Part shown: piece by piece, positions 17,564 to 25,684 of the stretch
Position numbering within the stretch: the first letter of the stretch is position 1
Layout of the letters: each line of letters begins with the position of its first letter
Source: Bacteroidales bacterium
Lineage (GTDB): Bacteria; Bacteroidota; Bacteroidia; Bacteroidales; UBA932
NCBI GenBank assembly: GCA_017534745.1
Contig: JAFXVX010000014.1
Location: 1 to 64,000, forward strand
DNA: 64,000 bases
Direction of reading: 5' to 3'
Notes under the pieces: generated by a model
Seen by the model: only the letters and a program-made list of their open reading frames with translations
What the model was told of the DNA's origin: nothing
Databases searched by the model: none
Position numbers and translations under genes: made by a program

Positions 17564-18457
17564 ATGACTGAAATTCTTGCAAAGTACGGTTACGCCCCCG
17601 ACAGGGAGGCGATGGAGCGCCAGCTCGACATGATCGCATCAAACCTCGACAAGGTCGTCTCCGACCAGGTCCTCAAGGACTGCTTCTCGATGATGGATCT
17701 CACGACCCTTTCCACGACGGACACTGAAAAGTCCGTCGAGAAGCTCGTAGGCAAGGTCAACGCCTTCAAGGTCGATTATCCCGACTATCCTCTTCCCGCG
17801 TCGATTTGCGTCTATCCCAACTTCGCCGCGACCGTCAAGGCCCGCCGCCACTATCCCGATGTCCACATCACGACCGTGGCCGGCTGCTTCCCGACCTCAC
17901 AGAGCTTCACTGAGGTCAAGGTCCTTGAAGTCAAGAGGGCCATCGAGGCCGGCGCCGAGGAGATCGATATCGTCCTCGCGCTCAACAGCTTCCTTGCCGG
18001 CGAGTTCGACAAGGCATCTTCGGAAATAGTCCAGATCCGTAAGTGCATCGACGAGACTTCCGCCGCCCTCGGCCGCCCCGTCATCCTCAAGGTCATCCTT
18101 GAGACCGGACTTCTCGTCTCTTCCGACAAGATTGCGGCCGCTTCCTTCCTCGCGATGGAAGCCGGCGCAGATTTCATCAAGACTTCCACGGGCAAGGTCG
18201 AGGTCAACGCGACTCCTTCCGCCGCCTACGTGATGTGCGAGTGCATCAAGAAGTTCTATGAGAAGACCGGACGCAAGGTCGGCTTCAAGGCTGCCGGCGG
18301 CATCTCTTCCGCGATGGACGCCGTCTGCTACTATTCCATCGTCTCGACAATCCTCGGACGCGAATGGCTCGGCAAGGGACTCTTCCGCCTGGGCGTCAGC
18401 CGCCTTGCCAACCAGCTCCTCTCGGCCGTCGAGAAGAAGACTATTGTCTATTTTTAA
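17564..18457 (+). CDS. deoC: Deoxyribose-phosphate aldolase
   Basis: 297 residues. A class I aldolase TIM barrel: the Schiff-base lysine is in ADFIKTSTGK (about residue 208), the second active-site lysine in VGFKAAGGI (about 243), and the Asp in AEEIDIVLAL. It cleaves 2-deoxyribose 5-phosphate to glyceraldehyde 3-phosphate and acetaldehyde in deoxynucleoside salvage. About 35 residues longer at the N-terminus than E. coli DeoC, as in many Bacteroidota. It is the last gene before the terminator at 18482-18519. Confidence 0.95.
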   Translation: MTEILAKYGYAPDREAMERQLDMIASNLDKVVSDQVLKDCFSMMDLTTLSTTDTEKSVEKLVGKVNAFKVDYPDYPLPASICVYPNFAATVKARRHYPDVHITTVAGCFPTSQSFTEVKVLEVKRAIEAGAEEIDIVLALNSFLAGEFDKASSEIVQIRKCIDETSAALGRPVILKVILETGLLVSSDKIAAASFLAMEAGADFIKTSTGKVEVNATPSAAYVMCECIKKFYEKTGRKVGFKAAGGISSAMDAVCYYSIVSTILGREWLGKGLFRLGVSRLANQLLSAVEKKTIVYF

Positions 18458-18481
18458 TCGGTTTTTTTCGGTTAACCGTTT

Positions 18482-18519
18482 AAAAATCCGCCTCGCAGAG
18501 CTCTGTGGGGTGGATTTTT
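18482..18519 (+). terminator. Terminator after deoC
   Basis: AAAAATCCGCC at 18482-18492 pairs with GGTGGATTTTT at 18509-18519. The ends are symmetric A and T tracts. Confidence 0.75.
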
Positions 18520-18561
18520 AAGTTAAACGTTTGTTCGTTATTTTACACGGACAGGCTTCTC

Positions 18562-18569
18562 TACTTTTG
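18562..18569 (+). promoter_or_regulatory. Promoter of the metallopeptidase/DUF3575/Mfa2 unit
   Basis: TACTTTTG matches TAnnTTTG and lies 23 bases before the ATG at 18593. Confidence 0.65.
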
Positions 18570-18592
18570 CGGAAAACAAAAACGCAAAAGCT

Positions 18593-20173
18593 ATGAGAAA
18601 GTCTTTACTTCCACTCGCGCTGCTGCTGTCAGCGCTCTGCTCCTGCAACAGGGAGAACATTCCCGGCACCGGAGACCAGTCCGGTTACTACCCTGACCCC
18701 AACCTCACCCATGACCAGATAGTCCTGGGAGAGAAGCTGGAGGATCCTTATGCTATCCAGAACATTACAAAAGCCCTGGAGAAACTCTACCCGACAAGGG
18801 CCGGGCGGGAGGACCTCACTCCCACCGACCTTTATGTAAGGTTCCTGCCCACCAGCGATGCGGATATCGAGACCCTGACCGCTCTGGGGGTCCACCTCAC
18901 CGACCATCCCCTCGACTACCGCATAGTCGTGGAGGGGGACTGGTATCATGACCCTTCCATAGATGATGAGGACATTACATGGCAGTATGCCGTGGTGCCT
19001 CATGATTTTGTGTTCCCGGAAGGGATAGTCAACGAGCTTCTTGACGAGTGCTATATCGCTGAGAACGATATGGTTACACGTAGCGACGGTATTGACTGGG
19101 AGGCGGTCGAGAGGGAGGCCTATGTCATGACCGGCAACGGGGACATGATAGCTCCGGAGACGAAAGCCGCCTCCTACACTCCTGCCGGGCGCATCACCAT
19201 GGTCGATCCTGATTTTGCCGGAGGAAAGCCCGTCGGGGTTTCCGGCGTCAGGGTTTCGTGCAACAGTTTCGTGAAGTTCGCCCACTGCTACACCGACCGA
19301 GACGGCTACTACCAGATGTCGAAGAAGTTCTCGGCCAAGCCGCGTTACAGACTTGTGTTCAAGAACTCGATGAAGTTTTCCATAGGGATGAACCTGATCC
19401 TCGTCCCCGCCTCGGTCTCGACGCTTGGCAAGGGGTCTCCGGAGGGGATGAGCTACACTGTCACAGGGAGTTCCGAGGATAAGATATTCCGACGCTGCGC
19501 AGTCAACAACGCCGCCTATGACTATTTCTCGCGCTGCGGCGAGAGTGACCTGAACATCAAGACTCCGCCGAACGACACCCGTATCTGGATATTCAAGTCC
19601 CTCGGCAAAAGCGCGGCGCCCATGCTGCACCACGGAGCCGTGGTGGAAAACGGCGTCATAAACACTTATCTCAAGGGTTACGGCACTCTCCTGAAGTGTT
19701 TTCTGCCTGATATTATAATAGGTACAAAGGAATCGGAGTCTTTCGCCGACATCTATGCGACGACGGTCCACGAGCTCTCCCACGCTTCGCACTATTCGCA
19801 GGTCGGCAACGGCTACTGGGAGAAGTACATTTTCTTCATCCTTTCCGCTTCAATCTCGTCTAGTTCTGCCAGTTACGGCTCGGCCGGCGACAAGAATGCC
19901 GGCTACTGCGAGATCGGCGAGATGTGGGCCTACTTCATGGAGAGCAAACTGTTCAAGGACCGCTACGGCGGCTCGATGCCTGAGTTCGGCACTTCGTGGT
20001 GGTTCTATCCCCAGATATTCCGTTACCTCTACGAGAGGGGATTCACATGCTCGGAAATCTATGCTGCCCTGACCGGGGAGACGGTCTCCAGGGAGACACT
20101 CCAGGCGGCGCTTGCGACAATGTATCCGGACAGGCAGGCCCTCATCGAGCAGGTGTTTGAAAGGTACAGGTAA
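18593..20173 (+). CDS. Metallopeptidase-like surface lipoprotein
   Basis: 526 residues. Lipoprotein signal MRKSLLPLALLLSALCSC, then Asn-Arg-Glu-Asn. About residues 195-265 form a carboxypeptidase-regulatory-like beta domain (GVSGVRVSCNSF ... TDRDGYYQMS). A zincin-type HExxH motif is visible in TTVHELSHASHYSQ near residue 390; a third ligand is likely downstream (GEMWAYFMESKL has a Glu). The combination suggests a secreted zinc protease, but I do not recognise a named family. It is the first gene of a three-gene unit with DUF3575 and an Mfa2-like anchor. Activity is inferred from the motif only. Confidence 0.75.
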   Translation: MRKSLLPLALLLSALCSCNRENIPGTGDQSGYYPDPNLTHDQIVLGEKLEDPYAIQNITKALEKLYPTRAGREDLTPTDLYVRFLPTSDADIETLTALGVHLTDHPLDYRIVVEGDWYHDPSIDDEDITWQYAVVPHDFVFPEGIVNELLDECYIAENDMVTRSDGIDWEAVEREAYVMTGNGDMIAPETKAASYTPAGRITMVDPDFAGGKPVGVSGVRVSCNSFVKFAHCYTDRDGYYQMSKKFSAKPRYRLVFKNSMKFSIGMNLILVPASVSTLGKGSPEGMSYTVTGSSEDKIFRRCAVNNAAYDYFSRCGESDLNIKTPPNDTRIWIFKSLGKSAAPMLHHGAVVENGVINTYLKGYGTLLKCFLPDIIIGTKESESFADIYATTVHELSHASHYSQVGNGYWEKYIFFILSASISSSSASYGSAGDKNAGYCEIGEMWAYFMESKLFKDRYGGSMPEFGTSWWFYPQIFRYLYERGFTCSEIYAALTGETVSRETLQAALATMYPDRQALIEQVFERYR

Positions 20174-20176
20174 GCC

Positions 20177-20728
20177 ATGAAAAAAGTTGTTTTATGTGTG
20201 CTCCTCGCCCTGGGATGCCTCGGGGCGGGAGCGCAAAGAGTCAGCCTTTCGACCAACGTCCTGGGCTATATCAACATGCTGACTCTCAATCTCGAAGGCT
20301 CGGTGGCCGTGGCTCAGCACTGGAGCCTTGCCGCCTCGGCCCGCTACAATCCCTTCCATTTCAAGAAGGGAAACGGCGATCCCATTTCATCCCGGCAGCA
20401 GGCCTACTCCCTCGGTATGCGCTACTGGCCGTGGTACGTCTATTCCGGCTGGTGGGTCGGCGGCAAAGTGCAGTACCAGGAATACAACTGGGGCGGCCTG
20501 ACGTCGGAAAAAACCGAAGAGGGTGACAGGGTCGGCGCCGGTATATCGGCCGGATACACGTATATGCTGGCCCCTCACGTGAACCTCGACTTCGGTCTCG
20601 GCCTCTGGGGAGGTTATGATAAATACAAGCGCTATTCCTGCCCGGTGTGCGGCCTCACTGAGGCTTCCGGAGACAGGTTCTTCATACTCCCGAGCGATGT
20701 CACGGTGGCTCTTTCCTTTGTTTTTTAG
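20177..20728 (+). CDS. DUF3575 outer-membrane-like protein
   Basis: 183 residues with a cleavable signal peptide (MKKVVLCVLLALGCLGAGAQ). The body is rich in aromatic beta strands (LSTNVLGYINMLTLNLEGSV; WSLAASARYNPFHF) and ends in Phe, as expected for a small outer-membrane barrel. It matches DUF3575, usually found at the head of fimbrial Mfa/Fim loci in Bacteroidales. It starts 3 bases after the metallopeptidase-like gene and overlaps the next gene by 32 bases. Confidence 0.82.
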   Translation: MKKVVLCVLLALGCLGAGAQRVSLSTNVLGYINMLTLNLEGSVAVAQHWSLAASARYNPFHFKKGNGDPISSRQQAYSLGMRYWPWYVYSGWWVGGKVQYQEYNWGGLTSEKTEEGDRVGAGISAGYTYMLAPHVNLDFGLGLWGGYDKYKRYSCPVCGLTEASGDRFFILPSDVTVALSFVF

Positions 20729-21446
20729 TGTGCTGGCTCTGGTCCCGTCCTCCTGCATCAAGGAGGACAGGGACTCCTGCCCATGTGTGCTTGTGATATC
20801 GACGGAAGGGAGTGAGGAACTATGCTCGGTCTATCTCAGCCGGGAGGAAGAGCCGGTCACCGACTCGCTCCGGACCGGTGTGGAATACCGCAGGCCTGTC
20901 AGCCGCGGTTTCCTCTACGCCACCGTCGCGCTCGGGGACGGGGAGACTTTCGTCCACGGGAAGGGGATAGTGATTCCGAAAGGGGAGGACTGCCCGCCGG
21001 TCCGCCTTTGGTCGAGACCGGTGAAGGCGGTGGGGGAGACCGTGAGCCGCAAAGCCGTCCTCTCCAAGGACTACTGCCTTGTAAGGATGCGGCTCGTCCC
21101 GTCCGGCGGCGGGCTGGAATTCACTGTCCGCGGGGACATTGCAGGGTTCGACCTGGACGGGAGTCCGGCGGAGGGGGAGTTCGAATGCACTCCGAGAGCC
21201 TCGGAGGACGGTTTTCTTGAATTCCGCCTGCCACGCCAGACGGATAACTCCCTGCTTATGGATGTGTTTTCCGATGGAGTGCTCCTACGGACCTTCGCCC
21301 TCGGGGAGATTCTTTTCCGGGCCGGGTATTCCTGGAAAGACAAGGATTTGAAGGATATTTCGATGGAGGTCTCCTGCACCGCTTCTGTCTTGCTTACAGA
21401 CTTTTCCATCTGGGAAAATGTCGAAAACCGGGAGATTCTTCTTTGA
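20697..21446 (+). CDS. FimB/Mfa2-family fimbrial anchor lipoprotein
   Basis: 249 residues from ATG 20697, inside the end of the DUF3575 gene; the alternative longer frame lacks a signal peptide. Signal MSRWLFPLFFSVLALVPSSC leads to CIKEDRDSCPC, the acidic export signal and paired cysteines typical of FimB/Mfa2 proteins, which anchor short fimbriae and limit their length. The final segment FSIWENVENREILL resembles the family C-terminus. No Mfa1/FimA shaft gene is adjacent, so this pair is either an orphan or served by a distant shaft gene. Confidence 0.7.
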   Translation: MSRWLFPLFFSVLALVPSSCIKEDRDSCPCVLVISTEGSEELCSVYLSREEEPVTDSLRTGVEYRRPVSRGFLYATVALGDGETFVHGKGIVIPKGEDCPPVRLWSRPVKAVGETVSRKAVLSKDYCLVRMRLVPSGGGLEFTVRGDIAGFDLDGSPAEGEFECTPRASEDGFLEFRLPRQTDNSLLMDVFSDGVLLRTFALGEILFRAGYSWKDKDLKDISMEVSCTASVLLTDFSIWENVENREILL

Positions 21447-21471
21447 AGAAAAATATTTTTTTGTATCTTTG
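21442..21471 (+). promoter_or_regulatory. Promoter of tRNA-Leu (and typA)
   Basis: A -33 TTTG at 21442-21445, 18-base spacer and the -7 box TATCTTTG at 21464-21471 give a full Bacteroidota promoter 12 bases before the tRNA. It overlaps the last codon of the upstream gene. Confidence 0.8.
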
Positions 21472-21483
21472 CAGTCCCGATGA

Positions 21484-21567
21484 GCGCGAGTGGCGGAATT
21501 GGTAGACGCGCTACTCTCAGGAGGTAGTGTCCGCAAGGACGTGTCAGTTCGACTCTGATCCCGCGCA
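21484..21567 (+). tRNA. tRNA-Leu (CAG)
   Basis: 84 nt with a variable-arm hairpin (GTGTCCGCAAGGACGTG) as expected for leucine tRNA. The anticodon loop CTCAGGA gives CAG. T-loop TTCGACT is standard. Acceptor strands GCGCGAG and CCCGCGC leave one A-C mismatch at pair 6-67. CCA is not encoded. Confidence 0.9.
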
Positions 21568-21572
21568 CGGTC

Positions 21573-21613
21573 AAAAGGAGGAGGCCCTGAAAAGGAAAGC
21601 CGCCTCCTTTTTT
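21573..21613 (+). terminator. Hairpin between tRNA-Leu and typA
   Basis: AAAAGGAGGAGGC at 21573-21585 pairs (one mismatch) with GCCGCCTCCTTTT from 21599, followed by T. As typA has no obvious own promoter, this may be a partial terminator with read-through. Confidence 0.65.
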
Positions 21614-21630
21614 GAAGAAAACAACCTTTT

Positions 21631-23433
21631 ATGGAAATCAGAAATATAGCCATCATCGCCCACGTTGACCACGGTAAGACTACCCTGGTTGACAGGATGA
21701 TTTATCAGGCGAACCTCGTCCGCCGCCCCGAGGACCTCGGGAACCTTATCCTCGACAACAACGACCTCGAGAGGGAGCGCGGCATCACCATCCTCGCGAA
21801 GAATGTCTCCGTCGTTTATAAGGGCGTCAAGATCAACATCATAGACACTCCCGGCCACAGCGATTTCGGCGGTGAGGTCGAGCGTGTGCTCAATATGGCG
21901 GACGGCGTCCTCCTTCTCGTCGATGCCTTCGAAGGCTGTATGCCTCAGACCCGTTTCGTCCTCCAGAAGGCCCTCGAGCTCGGCAAAAAGCCGGTCGTGG
22001 TGATCAACAAAGTGGACAAGCTCAACTGCCGCCCGGACGAAGTCCAGGAGGAAGTCTTCGACCTTATGTTCGCCCTCAACGCCAACGAGGACCAGCTTGA
22101 TTTCAAGACGGTCTATGGCTCGGCCAAGCAGGGATGGATGTCGCTCGACTGGAAGGCTCCGACAACCGACATTACCCCCCTTCTCGACACGATTCTCGAA
22201 GAGATTCCCGCTCCGGAGGTCGTTGAGGGGACTCCCCAGATGCTCGTCTCCTCGCTCGAGTACTCGCCGTATGTCGGCCGTATCGCGGTCGGACGCATCA
22301 CCCGCGGCTCGCTCCGCTCCGGCATGCAGGTGAGCCTCTGCAAGAGGTACGACATCGTGGAGAAGTCCAAGATCAAGCAGCTCATGGTCTTCGACGGCCT
22401 CGGAAAGACGCAGGTCGAGGAAGTCGGCTGCGGCGACATCTGCGCCGTGGTCGGTATCGAAGGCTTTGAGATCGGCGACACCATCGCCGACTACGAAGCC
22501 CCGGAGGCCCTCCCTCCCATCGCCGTCGATGAGCCTACGATGAGTATGCTCTTCACTATCAACAACTCTCCCTTCTTCGGCAAGGACGGCAAATACGTGA
22601 CCTCGCGCCACATCAAGGACCGCCTCGACCGTGAGCTCGAGAAGAACCTCGCCCTCCGCGTCAAGCCCGGTCCCAACGCCGATTCCTTCGTCGTCTATGG
22701 CCGTGGAGTTCTCCACCTTTCCGTCCTCATCGAGACGATGAGGCGTGAAGGTTTCGAGCTCCAGGTCGGCCAGCCGAAGGTCCTCGACAAGACCATCGGC
22801 GGGCAGAGGTGCGAGCCCATCGAGGAGCTCTCCATCGAGGTCCCCGAGCAGTTCGTCGGCGCGGCGATTGAGATTTCGACAAGGCGCAAGGGCGCCCTCG
22901 TCCACATGGAGCCGCGCGGCGACCGCACCCTCCTCGAGTTCGAGATCCCGACCCGCGGCCTTATGGGCCTCCGGTCTAACCTTCTCACCGCGACTCAGGG
23001 CGAGGCCGTCGTAGCTCACCGTTTCAAGGACTACCAGCCGTACAAGGGTGACATTGAGATGCGTATCAACGGCTCCCTCGTCTCCCTGGAGACGGGCGAA
23101 GCCATCGCCTACTCGATGAACAAACTTCTCGACCGCGGCCGCTTCTTCGTGGAGCCCGGCGAGGAGATCTACGGCGGGCAGGTGGTAGGGGAGCACACGC
23201 GTGACCGTGACCTCAACATCAACATCTGCAAGACAAAGAAGCTCACGAACGTCCGCGCCGCCGGCTCCGACGAGAAGATAATCCTGCCTCCTGCCGTCAA
23301 GTTCTCCCTCGAGGAAGCTCTCGAATACATCCAGGAGGATGAGATGGTCGAGATCACCCCTCACTTTATGAGGATGAGGAAAATTATGCTCGACCCTCTG
23401 GAGCGGAAGAGAAAATCCGACACTGAGGATTGA
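21631..23433 (+). CDS. typA: Ribosome-associated GTPase TypA/BipA
   Basis: 600 residues. Translational GTPase: G1 [10 protein letters not shown] at about 10-19, switch segment [12 protein letters not shown]3 [15 protein letters not shown]4 NKVDK, then domain II, an EF-G-like domain V and the BipA-specific C-terminal domain. Full family length. It binds the 70S ribosome and supports 50S assembly and stress or cold adaptation. It follows tRNA-Leu, separated by an imperfect terminator, and has no separate consensus promoter in the 18-base gap. Confidence 0.96.
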   Translation: MEIRNIAIIAHVDHGKTTLVDRMIYQANLVRRPEDLGNLILDNNDLERERGITILAKNVSVVYKGVKINIIDTPGHSDFGGEVERVLNMADGVLLLVDAFEGCMPQTRFVLQKALELGKKPVVVINKVDKLNCRPDEVQEEVFDLMFALNANEDQLDFKTVYGSAKQGWMSLDWKAPTTDITPLLDTILEEIPAPEVVEGTPQMLVSSLEYSPYVGRIAVGRITRGSLRSGMQVSLCKRYDIVEKSKIKQLMVFDGLGKTQVEEVGCGDICAVVGIEGFEIGDTIADYEAPEALPPIAVDEPTMSMLFTINNSPFFGKDGKYVTSRHIKDRLDRELEKNLALRVKPGPNADSFVVYGRGVLHLSVLIETMRREGFELQVGQPKVLDKTIGGQRCEPIEELSIEVPEQFVGAAIEISTRRKGALVHMEPRGDRTLLEFEIPTRGLMGLRSNLLTATQGEAVVAHRFKDYQPYKGDIEMRINGSLVSLETGEAIAYSMNKLLDRGRFFVEPGEEIYGGQVVGEHTRDRDLNINICKTKKLTNVRAAGSDEKIILPPAVKFSLEEALEYIQEDEMVEITPHFMRMRKIMLDPLERKRKSDTED

Positions 23434-23451
23434 CAATAAGATTTTTTTTAT

Positions 23452-23459
23452 TACCTTTG
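23452..23459 (+). promoter_or_regulatory. Promoter of yceD-rpmF
   Basis: TACCTTTG at 23452-23459 with a TTG-containing element (TTGACA at 23431) about 18 bases upstream. The yceD ATG is 22 bases downstream. Confidence 0.75.
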
Positions 23460-23481
23460 CATCCCTTAATCTGTTTACAGG

Positions 23482-24000
23482 ATGAATGAGCAGTTTGTCG
23501 TTCCTCTGAACGGGTTGGCGAAAGGGTGGACGCGGTTCACTCTTCTCGCAGGGAAAGAGTTCTTTTCAGCATTTGGCAACGAGGACATCCTTGACGGCAG
23601 CGTCAGCGTCGGGGTCGCCATCGAGAAGTCCGGGGATTACCTCGGAGTCGATCTCTCGATGGACGGATTCCTGAGCGTGCCCTGCGACAGGTGCCTGGAG
23701 CCGGTCCGGCTCAAGGTCTCCTGCGAGGCACGGCTGAGCGTCAAGTCCGGGTCATACGGCGGGGATTCCCCGTCCGGGACGACGGATGACGGCCGTGAGA
23801 TAGTCTGTCTCGAGGGCGACAGCTCAGTGCTCGACCTCTCCCAGACGGTCTATGACTACTCGCTCCTCTCCCTTCCGATGAGGAAGGTTCACCCGGAAGG
23901 TGAGTGCGCGGCGGAGGCCGACGCGATTCTTTCGGAAGAGGAGGCGGCGCCGTCCGCATCCCCGTTTGCCTCGCTGAAAGGACTTTTTGACGGAAAATGA
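23482..24000 (+). CDS. yceD: YceD/DUF177 family protein
   Basis: 172 residues. Contains the DUF177 segment with the CDRCL motif (VPCDRCLEPVRLKVSCEARL) and the DLSQTVYDYSLLSLP stretch. In plants and bacteria YceD-like proteins help 23S rRNA accumulation and are nearly always encoded next to rpmF, as here (17-base gap). The acidic/Ser-rich C-terminus is less conserved. Confidence 0.9.
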   Translation: MNEQFVVPLNGLAKGWTRFTLLAGKEFFSAFGNEDILDGSVSVGVAIEKSGDYLGVDLSMDGFLSVPCDRCLEPVRLKVSCEARLSVKSGSYGGDSPSGTTDDGREIVCLEGDSSVLDLSQTVYDYSLLSLPMRKVHPEGECAAEADAILSEEEAAPSASPFASLKGLFDGK

Positions 24001-24017
24001 TTAAAATTATATAAACA

Positions 24018-24200
24018 ATGGCACATCCGAAACACAGAGTCTCCAAGCAGAGACGCGACAAGAGAAGGACTCACGACGTGGCCCCCGTGCCCACTCTCAG
24101 TACCTGCCCCAACTGCGGCGCCGCTGTGATCTATCACAGGGTCTGCCCTGAGTGCGGCTACTACAGAGGTCGTCAGATCATCGTCAAGAGCGCTGAGTAA
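24018..24200 (+). CDS. rpmF: 50S ribosomal protein bL32
   Basis: 60 residues, basic start MAHPKHRVSKQRRDKRRTHD and a four-cysteine zinc ribbon (CPNCG ... CPECG). It is therefore the zinc-binding version, in contrast to the cysteine-poor bL33 at 8548. Confidence 0.97.
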   Translation: MAHPKHRVSKQRRDKRRTHDVAPVPTLSTCPNCGAAVIYHRVCPECGYYRGRQIIVKSAE

Positions 24201-24213
24201 ACTCTCCCGTGCT

Positions 24214-24243
24214 TGTCATACCGAGCGCAGTCGAGAGTATCTC
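24214..24243. repeat. Dispersed repeat copy between rpmF and tRNA-Arg
   Basis: TGTCATACCGAGCGCAGTCGAGAGTATCTC-type sequence, the same element as the arm at 10530-10562 (reverse-complemented). It ends 5 bases before the tRNA, so it may sit in or near the tRNA promoter region. Confidence 0.7.
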
Positions 24244-24248
24244 TAGTC

Positions 24249-24320
24249 GGCTCCTTAGTTCAACGGATAGAACGGAGGTTTCCTAAACCTTAAATAGTGG
24301 TTCGATTCCACTAGGAGCTA
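24249..24320 (+). tRNA. tRNA-Arg (CCT)
   Basis: 72 nt. Acceptor GGCTCCT pairs with AGGAGCT (G-T at the first pair). Anticodon loop TTCCTAA gives CCT, reading AGG. T-arm GTGGTTCGATTCCAC is perfect. No encoded CCA. Its 3' end is copied in inverted orientation at 25641-25659. Confidence 0.92.
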
Positions 24321-24321
24321 C

Positions 24322-24351
24322 AAGGCCTGCCATCCGGCGGGCCTTTTTGTG
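24322..24351 (+). terminator. Terminator after tRNA-Arg
   Basis: AAGGCCTGCC pairs with GGCGGGCCTT (one G-T pair) around ATCC, followed by TTTG. Confidence 0.75.
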
Positions 24352-24422
24352 TCGCGTCGGGAACACCGGAGGCTGTTTTTGTTCCAGAAAACATAGGCGT
24401 ACAATAATGGCTCGGCAAGGTC

Positions 24423-24453
24423 TGGTAGATTCTTCGCTGCGCTCAAAATGACA
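24423..24453. repeat. Dispersed repeat copy, opposite orientation
   Basis: TGGTAGATTCTTCGCTGCGCTCAAAATGACA; its complement starts TGTCATTTTGAGCG and belongs to the family seen at 10433-10562, 24214 and 36648. Confidence 0.65.
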
Positions 24454-24491
24454 TTGCCGCCATCTCTTCAGGTGAAGGGGTGGCGGCAATG
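24452..24491. terminator. Hairpin downstream of the BRO gene
   Basis: CATTGCCGCCA at 24452-24462 pairs perfectly with TGGCGGCAATG at 24481-24491. It lies just past the stop of the minus-strand BRO gene. Confidence 0.6.
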
Positions 24492-24495
24492 GTGT

Positions 24496-25359
24496 TTATT
24501 GCTCTTCCGGTTTGGTAAACGGGAGTTCTTCAGGAGATTGGATATGATCGATGGCTTTTTCCGGAGAGATGATACTGTGGCCGATGCGCTTCTCAAAGTC
24601 TTCACGGGCGTTTTTGGCAACCTCTGCGCCTTCTTTAGCGACCCCGGCATTCTCACTCAAGCCTTCAGGATTGCGCTCCTTGCTTAGCTGGGTGGCGGCT
24701 TCTTCGGCCAACGAGTTCAGCAGCAGTTCCATGTTGGTCATATTGTCGCGAAGATTCTCTTTGGTAAGCCCCTTGAAGCTCTTATATTCCCTGGTGGTCA
24801 TGCCGCTCCAGGTCTTTGACATTAAGTCTGTAAGTAAGGCGAAGTCAATCTCTTTGGTTACGCCGCCCCGCTTCCATTCATCGGTGAGACCCTTGCGGAT
24901 TTCGATAGTCTTGATGCGGCGGGTAATCCACGCCTCGGAATATCCTAGGCGGCGGTAGTCTGCGATTGCCTGGTCTATGCTACGTTCTGGATCAATGGCC
25001 TGGTTGATGCGTTCAGCAGCAACGGCAGCCATCCACACTTTGATAGGCTCCGCTTTCTTGGAAGGGATGGACTCTATGATGCGGAACATCAGGGCCATAT
25101 CCGCCACATCGGTAAAGCGAGGTTTGCCATCCTCCGCTATCAAACGCAACCGGTTACATTTTGTAACCAGTTCGCTTCCCTCCTTAATCATCCTGTGTTT
25201 CAATACTTTCCAATAGTTCCTTGCGCGCTCGGAAGTAGGCTGCTCGGTAAGCACACCGCAAACATCGACGATGGAAAAGAACCATTCCTGCTTCTCTTCA
25301 TCCCATGCGGTTCGTATCTTCTTTTGCTCAAACAACTGTATTTTTTCAATCTCAGACAT
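24496..25359 (-). CDS. BRO-N domain antirepressor-like protein
   Basis: 287 residues from the ATG at 25357-25359, chosen because it follows the promoter at 25376-25383. The N-terminal BRO domain (about 5-105) shows the typical pattern KIRTAWDEEKQEWFFSIVDV ... YWKVLKHRM, a DNA-binding fold common in phage antirepressors and DinD-like proteins. The C-terminal half is helical and charged (TWSGMTTREYKSFKGLTKEN), ending in an acidic tail. It stands alone between tRNA-Arg and a hairpin-rich spacer, with AT-richer codon use than its neighbours, which suggests a remnant of a mobile element or a domesticated gene. DNA binding is inferred. Confidence 0.82.
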   Translation of the reverse strand: MSEIEKIQLFEQKKIRTAWDEEKQEWFFSIVDVCGVLTEQPTSERARNYWKVLKHRMIKEGSELVTKCNRLRLIAEDGKPRFTDVADMALMFRIIESIPSKKAEPIKVWMAAVAAERINQAIDPERSIDQAIADYRRLGYSEAWITRRIKTIEIRKGLTDEWKRGGVTKEIDFALLTDLMSKTWSGMTTREYKSFKGLTKENLRDNMTNMELLLNSLAEEAATQLSKERNPEGLSENAGVAKEGAEVAKNAREDFEKRIGHSIISPEKAIDHIQSPEELPFTKPEEQ

Positions 25360-25375
25360 AGCGAAGCCTTTTCTG

Positions 25376-25383
25376 CAAAGATA
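25376..25383 (-). promoter_or_regulatory. Promoter of BRO gene
   Basis: TATCTTTG on the minus strand, 16 bases before the chosen ATG. Confidence 0.7.
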
Positions 25384-25604
25384 ATTGAAAGCTCGCGTCC
25401 CTGCAAATCTTTGCAAGATGGTGTAAAAGGATTGGTGACCCCCAAGTGAAATAATCGCCTAATAATTAAGGCTGATTCTCCGATTCTGGGCTAGGCTTTA
25501 GATAATGCAAATGTGGATTACACGGGTCTGGAATCCATTTTCTGAGTTCCCAGATTCTTTCCAAATCCTCTAAGAAAAATGTTCGATGTGACGCCACTTG
25601 CGGC

Positions 25605-25640
25605 TACGAGCAGCCCGCCTTCCCGGCGGGCTTTCTCGTA
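25605..25640. repeat. Long hairpin
   Basis: TACGAG at 25605-25610 and AGCCCGCC at 25612-25619 pair with GGCGGGCT at 25625-25632 and CTCGTA at 25635-25640. It directly abuts the tRNA-Arg-end copy, so on the minus strand the order 'tRNA end, then GC hairpin' mimics that at 24301-24351. Confidence 0.7.
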
Positions 25641-25659
25641 TAGCTTTCCTAGTGGAATC
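25641..25659 (-). repeat. Inverted partial copy of the tRNA-Arg 3' end
   Basis: TAGCTTTCCTAGTGGAATC. The complement of the tRNA-Arg end reads TAGCTCCTAGTGGAATC, identical except for a TT insertion. The exact core shared is 12 bases plus TAGCT. Confidence 0.6.
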
Positions 25660-25684
25660 TTGTCCAACCCCCTGTCGCTTCGCG

